Below are positions 32,946 to 64,000 of a stretch of DNA of 64,000 bases, one piece after another. The notes below the pieces were generated by a model. It did no database searches. It was not told the DNA's origin and saw only the letters and a list, made by a program, of their open reading frames with translations. Location of the stretch: contig CM024175.1 in assembly GCA_013433145.1 (NCBI GenBank), positions 11,168,914 to 11,232,913 of the forward strand. Direction: 5' to 3'. How positions within the stretch are numbered: the stretch's first letter is position 1; the number at the start of each line of letters is the position of its first letter. The DNA is from Ascaris suum. Its lineage: Eukaryota > Nematoda > Chromadorea > Rhabditida > Ascarididae. The position numbers were made by a program, and so were the translations under genes.

Positions 32946-33027
32946 ATATCATTTTTATCTTGTTTAAAATACTCTCATACAACAATATATCATTTTTATC
33001 TTGTTTAAAATACTCTCATACAACAAT
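32946..33027. repeat. Perfect 41-bp tandem duplication
   Basis: 32946-32986 is repeated without change at 32987-33027 (contains TTTTTATCTTGTTTAAAATA). Confidence 0.97.
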
Positions 33028-33679
33028 GTTTTCGGCGTTCAATTTTTTAATTGTATGTCAAAGGCACTTGAAGTGGGGGAGAGGGAGGGAGTGATGGAGC
33101 GAGAAAGATGAGGTGCAATACTAAATGAAAGTTTCTTAATTAAAGATCAACTCAATAATAAGTATCTCGTGCGACTTATACTGGTGAAAGTTTTTTGAAA
33201 AGCCATTCTCAATTGCAAATTCATATGATCAGTTCCAACACCATAAAATGGTTGCAATAGAATTCTGGTTTATATTTCGGAATGCCGGAATTCCGATGTT
33301 TCTTCAGGAGTCCCACTTTTCGGAATTTTTGACTAAAAACAACTGCGAAAATGCGCCAAAAATTTACTTTATTACATCCATTCTGTTATTAGTATCATTT
33401 AGTAAATTTTTCTTCAAAAATTACCTCGAAAAAAGTATGCGAATTTCTCAATAAGAATAAAAAATAATTTAAACTTGAAGCGTTTTATTAAAATATTGGA
33501 AATCAAAGAGTCGTTCAATTTTCATCGTATATTTCCTAAATGCCACACATTATTCATTTATTTTTTGAAAAATTTCTCTCTCATTAATGGCAATCCATGA
33601 GGAAAGAGTATCATAACTCCTCGCTCTTCACTAATGTTCATAAGCATCAGTTAATGAAGAAATGCGAATATTTTTGTAG

Positions 33680-33807
33680 GAATTAATTCAATTTTGATAG
33701 CATTTGGAACGATCCTTGTTTGCTTGCTGCTTACGGCAATTTTCTACTGGATAACGGTGATTCGATTGGCTCGACTTTATGCTCCTTTACAAATGCCTAT
33801 TATATAG
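33680..33807 (+). CDS. Terminal exon encoding a transmembrane segment
   Basis: TTTTTGTAG is followed by two phase bases and 41 codons to TAG. The peptide is a strong membrane helix (SILIAFGTILVCLLLTAIFY) followed by a short basic tail (IRLARLYAPLQM). It is most likely the end of a single-pass or multi-pass membrane protein. Upstream exons, which must end in phase 1, were not identified. Confidence 0.45.
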
Positions 33808-34281
33808 TATCATCTGTCATCAAGGAATTAATGCACGAAATCTTCTTTTTAAATCTTATGTTGCTCTTGCTTATGCGTTCCACTTCTATAGTGCAATACT
33901 CGAGTGAAAAAGTTGTTACGAATGTCACTGAGAGTAAATAATTTCTACATTGCCACGAACCACACCTATTAGTTGCTTATAAGCTAGGAATACAATAATC
34001 GGGAGAGCGGAGGGGTGGGGGGAATCCCTATGGGGTTGCCACGACATGCGTTCTTGCACCCGCCCCTTTGCAGAAAGCAGTTCAATCTGTCGCATTATGC
34101 ATGCAAACTTTTTGGCACCTTGAAGTAACAAGTTAAAAACTTCCATTAAAAGCTATCGATCATGGTGTGTGCTATGTGCATCGACCTTTATTAATCAAGC
34201 CTCATTTGTTGTGTAGTTGAAATTGTCGAATAAACAGACAGATTCACATGCGCATTACAACAAACACAAAAATTACCCCAT
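33808..34281. other. Intergenic DNA
   Basis: No exon supported. A G-rich purine tract lies at about 34002-34023. Confidence 0.5.
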
Positions 34282-35098
34282 ATAATAATAATAATAATGA
34301 TATTGATAATTAATAATAATAATTAATACTAATAATTAATAATAATAATTAATAATAACAATAATTAATATTAATAATTAATAACAGTAATTAATAATAA
34401 TAATAAATAATAATAATTAATAATAACAATTAATAATAATAATTAATATTAACAGATAATAATAATAATTAATAATAATAATAATAATTAACAATAATAA
34501 TTCTTATTAATAACTAGTAACTATAATTAATGATAATTAATAATAATAACTAATAATTATAATTAATGATAATGATTAATGATAATAATTAATAACAATA
34601 ATTAATAATAATAATAATTAATATTAATAATTAATAATAATAGCAATTAATAATAATATTTAATAATAATAATTAACAATAATAATTACTAATAATAATT
34701 AGTAATAACAATTAATATTAATAATTCATAATAATAATTATTAATAATAATTAATAATAATAACCAATAATAATAATTAGTGATAATGATTAATAATAAT
34801 AATTAATAATAATTATTAATAATAATAATTACTAATAGTAATTAATAATAATAATTAAAGTAATAATTAATAATAATAATTAATAATAACAACTAATAAT
34901 AATAATAATTAAGAATAATAATTAACGACAACAATTAATAATTATAATTAATAATGATAATTAATAATAAGTAATAATAATAATTAATAATAATAATTAA
35001 TAGTAGTTAAAAATAATAATTAATAATAGTAATAATAATAGCAATAAGTAATAATAGTAATAATAATAATAATTTTAAAAAATAATAATAATAATAAA
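34282..35098. repeat. TAA/TTA-rich low-complexity block (~0.8 kb)
   Basis: Degenerate AAT trinucleotide runs interrupted by TTAAT, of the form (AAT)n-TAATTAAT, fill about 800 bases, almost without G or C. Confidence 0.95.
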
Positions 35099-36895
35099 GC
35101 ACACCGACAGGAGTTCAGCAACGCATTATTTCACGATCATCGGGCAGCTGATCGTGCACCCTGAATGAAATTTTACCTGTACTTGATTTGCTTTAGGGTA
35201 TATGAGTTTTTTAACGAAGAGCAATTATTTCGCACAATGGTGTGCTTCGCATGGGAAGAGGAGATTGGTCGGACGAGGAGAACATCCACTCCTTTTTCGT
35301 TCTCACCTCGAAATTCATCTTGTGAGTACCGAAGCGTTCACTAGTTTTTGTGCTGCCCCCACCCCTTCCCTCATTGTCACAGAAGAAACTCCCCTCAATA
35401 GAAATTGTATTAGAGGCTCCCTCTAAAATTATTAGCTTTATTATAGCGATTATTTTTATATTATATTAATGCGTCACTTACCGGATGTTTTTCTTTATGA
35501 TTTCTTGAGGTAATATTTTTCAGTCTTTTTGGAAAAAATCATTTGAATATTTAAATGGAATATTTAAATTAATTGAATTCGATAATTAATTGCAATTCGA
35601 ATTAATTGCAATTCGATCAATTAATTGCAATTCGATCAATTAATTGCAACTCGATAAATTTATTGCTAAATTTTTATTCGATCATTTAATTGCAACAAAT
35701 ATAATCTCAATAAAATATACATCCAAATTAAACGATAAATCAGATGCGTATTGCAAATGAAATTGAGGGATTCAATAAATATTCAAAAAATTATGCATTC
35801 ACGTGCAAATATCGCAAATAAAAATTATCTTGTTTTTATTCTGCCAATATTTAAAAATTAGGAAAATTTTTCAATGCACATTAAAAAATGGAATATTTTT
35901 GAGAGATTTTTTTTTTCATAGAAATGAATTTCACAATTTCAAAATTTCTATGACGAATTTTTATTTACCACGTAATAAAATATGAAAAAAAGAATGCAAC
36001 AATCGAGTACAATATAAACAATCATAGGCAATAAAGTAATATTCTTGAAGATTTTTGTGAAAAAAAGTAATACACCATTCGTTAGAATATGAGTTTAGTT
36101 GAGGTTAATACTTTATAGCGTTAAACTGTGCTAAGAATAATTTAAAAAAGCGGAGGAAATTGCCTAAAGTGAGTGGATATTAATTGATAAATATTTCTAC
36201 ATTAATTCTTATATAAAGTCATATATTTTTACGATTTACTGGTCTTCTAAAACAACGAAAGCTTTTAAGTACTAATAAAAAAAACTTAATGAGTGAATGA
36301 CTATAAGGTTTTAATGTGCATCTTTTTCCTCAGTATTCGCTAAACGAACCTCTTGTAAGTGCTTAGCTTACAAAAAAAAGTGTTATTTATAGCACATAAT
36401 TTCGTTAAATCTTCATCTGTTGTATGTGACATAGCAAATAAGTATGTTACAATAATAAGTATTTCTTTAAACGAATCAAATGAATCTTCAACAAAATTGT
36501 AACAATTATTCAATACTAATTGAATAATAAGTTGCAAAAAGGTATTTGATTAACAGTGAACAAAAAACAAAAACAATGATTTTGCAGTTAATGTTTGAGC
36601 AGTTTTTATCGTTATGGTACGATGTGTGAAGCGCGCCCACGCATTACCCATAACACGCGGTCGAGAGCGCGCATCGCGCGCTGCACCCAACTTTGTTGTG
36701 CTATTTCGCGTGCATACAATCATGAAACTTCAATAAACCTGCGTTCGAGGCAAACAAATGATTCAGGAGGGAATAGGATGGGAGACGAGACCTGAGGTAC
36801 TTAGGTCGTCAAATTTAATCCACATGGAATAGGAAGTAGTAAATCTCTTACGCTTATAAAATGGTCTTCTTCGACATGATATTTGCTCACTCCTT
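35099..36895. other. Intergenic DNA with short repeats
   Basis: AT-rich apart from a GC-rich patch at about 36620-36720 rich in GCGCGC. No exon supported. Confidence 0.4.
35568..35696. repeat. Short tandem repeat, ~22-bp unit
   Basis: Four to five units containing AATTAATTGCAATTCGATC in tandem, the last ones diverged. Confidence 0.85.
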
Positions 36896-37098
36896 TTATA
36901 TATTCGTCATTTTTACCAATACTACAGGGAATGAAGCCGAATAACAAGAAAATAACTGTGCAGCTTGAGTGGTCTTTAATGTGACAATACTTATGGCAGA
37001 CTCCGATTCTGCGAATTCGGCGATTTCAGAATTTTTCACTCGTTCAACCAGGGCCAACTTTAAATCTCGCTCAAGTAATGTGGGAGAGGGGAAAATTC
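36896..37098 (-). CDS. Possible terminal exon, unrecognised
   Basis: TTTTAAAG precedes two phase bases and an open frame to TAA of about 66 codons. The middle (LERDLKLALVERVKNSEIAE) reads as a plausible amphipathic helix. No upstream exon or domain is known. It may equally be chance. Confidence 0.22.
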
Positions 37099-38114
37099 CT
37101 TTAAAAAAGAATCGATTGCTGAAGTAGTTGACAAACTGCGTCCTCATAAAAGTGTGCGTAATATTCGAGAGGTGAGAGGGGAGTCCGAAATCTCTGCTCA
37201 ACACTACGACATATGCAAGCGATGTGATCAGACCTTTCCATTTATCAACCTTTTTTGTGGATCGTCCGGATTTCGCGATTTTCGGGTTTTATTCGCAGTT
37301 ATGTCTGAATCCATCGTTTATTTTTATGTACCCTTGAAAACTTCCTTTGTAGGAAAGCACTGCTGTGCTCCCGTCTGCGCTCGCATATGTCCGTGTGTCT
37401 GTCTGCCCGGTGTATTGTCCACCTGTCTGAAGAACCACCGAAGCCAGAATTACGAATTTCGGTGGGTATAATACGTATTACAGTTGATTTAGTATACCCA
37501 CCACAACGTTGATCCATAAAATTTAAAAGAACTTCCAACCACCTAAACGACTTAGAAAAATTCGGTAAGCATTCCTCACTGATTAGTTTTTCATTTCACA
37601 GTGATCGGGGATACAAGAAAAAAAAATCTTTTACGAAAGATTTTTGCAATAGGTTGAATTTATTAAAATATGAGGATATTATTTTACGTATTTGTTTATA
37701 AAAGTATGATGGCATTGTTCTGCGTTATTATTATTATTATTGTTTATGAGTTATAAAATCAATTGTTCAAATGAACGGTGTGCAAAGAAACGCATATCGT
37801 GTCAATTCGTTTGGCATTTCTCACTATTTTTTCCACATATGAAGAGACAAATACTCGATGAGGAGCACCGGACGCTTTCAGATGTTTCTGCAGAATCGAA
37901 ACGTTGCCACTGGAATACTCAAAGATATAATACATAAGATGCAAACTATAGAGAGCGTATAAATAAATATAAATAAGGCACTAGGATGCTAAAGAGGAAC
38001 CCGGCTTAAATCGAACGGTGTATATAGCCGTGGTCTATAGAATCCCGTTCATTGTACACGACGAAAAATGAGCATCCTGAGGAGGTGTCGTATAGAAGGC
38101 GAATATGATATGCT
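37099..38114. other. Intergenic DNA including GC-richer block
   Basis: 37250-37450 is GC-richer than its surroundings and is followed by a short inverted repeat. No gene supported. Confidence 0.4.
37461..37502. repeat. Inverted repeat / hairpin
   Basis: GGTGGGTATA (37461-37470) and TATACCCACC (37493-37502) are perfect 10-base inverted copies around a 22-base loop. Confidence 0.8.
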
Positions 38115-55335
<17,221 letters not shown>

Positions 55336-55390
55336 CGTTCATCTGGTTGAGCCAAGACTTTGTTGATCGATGGCTAACACGAAGTTTCAA
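55336..55390 (-). promoter_or_regulatory. PAN gene 5' leader with upstream ATG
   Basis: An acceptor (GGGCAG, ending at 55391) opens a 55-base leader. An out-of-frame ATG at 55342 opens a 24-codon frame overlapping the signal-peptide start at 55335. Confidence 0.35.
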
Positions 55391-63654
<8,264 letters not shown>

Positions 63655-63783
63655 AGTTCCTATAGGAAAATTCCTATAGGAATATGCACTCAAATTCCTA
63701 TAGGAATATGCACTACATTTACTCTACTCTACTATCAAAATGAAAATTCCTATAGGAATATGCACTCAAATTCCAATGCGAAT
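63655..63783. repeat. Palindrome-bearing interspersed repeat
   Basis: The palindrome TTCCTATAGGAA occurs four times, three of them followed by TATGCACT. Confidence 0.9.
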
Positions 63784-64000
63784 ATATTAATGAAAAAAAA
63801 ACATCTTCATTGTTAAATTCCTATTTTCTTCATTAGAAAGCATTTTTCGTGTGAAGAGTTACTCTCAATTTTGACGAGTGATAAGGAATTTTTTTTTTTT
63901 TGAGGCATCTTTCAAATTAAATTAACTTCGTTAGAAATTTATCAAAAAATAGAAATTATATTATAGAATATCTTCCATTGAATTTATACATTAGGGGTGA

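Noticed and set aside
36595..36795. Shared motif CATCGTACCATA between 36600-36620 and 45590-45612
   Set aside because: Only about 13 bases match between the two GC-rich patches, not enough to call a repeat family.

Overview
The window is nuclear DNA of a nematode. The evidence is an AT-rich background, many short introns with T-rich acceptors ending in TTTCAG or TTTTAG, start codons only 12 to 55 bases behind an acceptor that has no visible upstream exon (as expected for spliced-leader trans-splicing), and a major-sperm-protein (MSP) domain gene. No similarity search was run, so the clade (for example filarial or other spirurid) is left open. All gene models were built by eye from reading frame, splice sites and exon phase.

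Layout. (1) 1-4.7 kb: no confident gene; a 51-bp minisatellite at 3.13-3.71 kb. (2) 4.7-20.9 kb: two large paralogous genes, head to head. Gene A runs on the minus strand (4726-12061, 12 exons) and gene B on the plus strand (14612-20934, 11 exons). Their C-terminal halves share exon lengths and phases exactly and their sequence is clearly related; their N-terminal halves have diverged. I do not recognise the family. Gene A has lost the AG of one acceptor and gene B seems to lack one small exon. (3) 21.9-22.2 kb: a small membrane protein on the minus strand. (4) 24.8-27.1 kb: a CCDC25 orthologue in five exons, followed about 0.5 kb downstream by a weaker membrane-protein gene model (27.7-28.5 kb). 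(5) 29.1-30.6 kb: an MSP-domain protein with Ala/Pro-rich tails, minus strand. (6) 30.6-38.1 kb: mostly intergenic, with two orphan terminal exons, an approximately 0.8-kb TAA/TTA-rich low-complexity block and smaller repeats. (7) 38.1-55.3 kb: a large minus-strand gene for a secreted, mucin-like protein with several PAN/apple domains. Its introns hold an antisense terminal exon of a membrane protein and a decayed non-LTR retrotransposon. (8) 55.4-64 kb: AT-rich, repeat-bearing, with no gene I can support.

How the genes relate. MSP-domain proteins are typically sperm cytoskeletal or VAP-like adaptors. PAN/mucin proteins act outside the cell in cuticle or apical matrix. CCDC25 is a widely conserved NFACT-R (DUF814) protein. 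I see no shared pathway. The strongest candidate for something undescribed is the inverted paralogue pair A/B.
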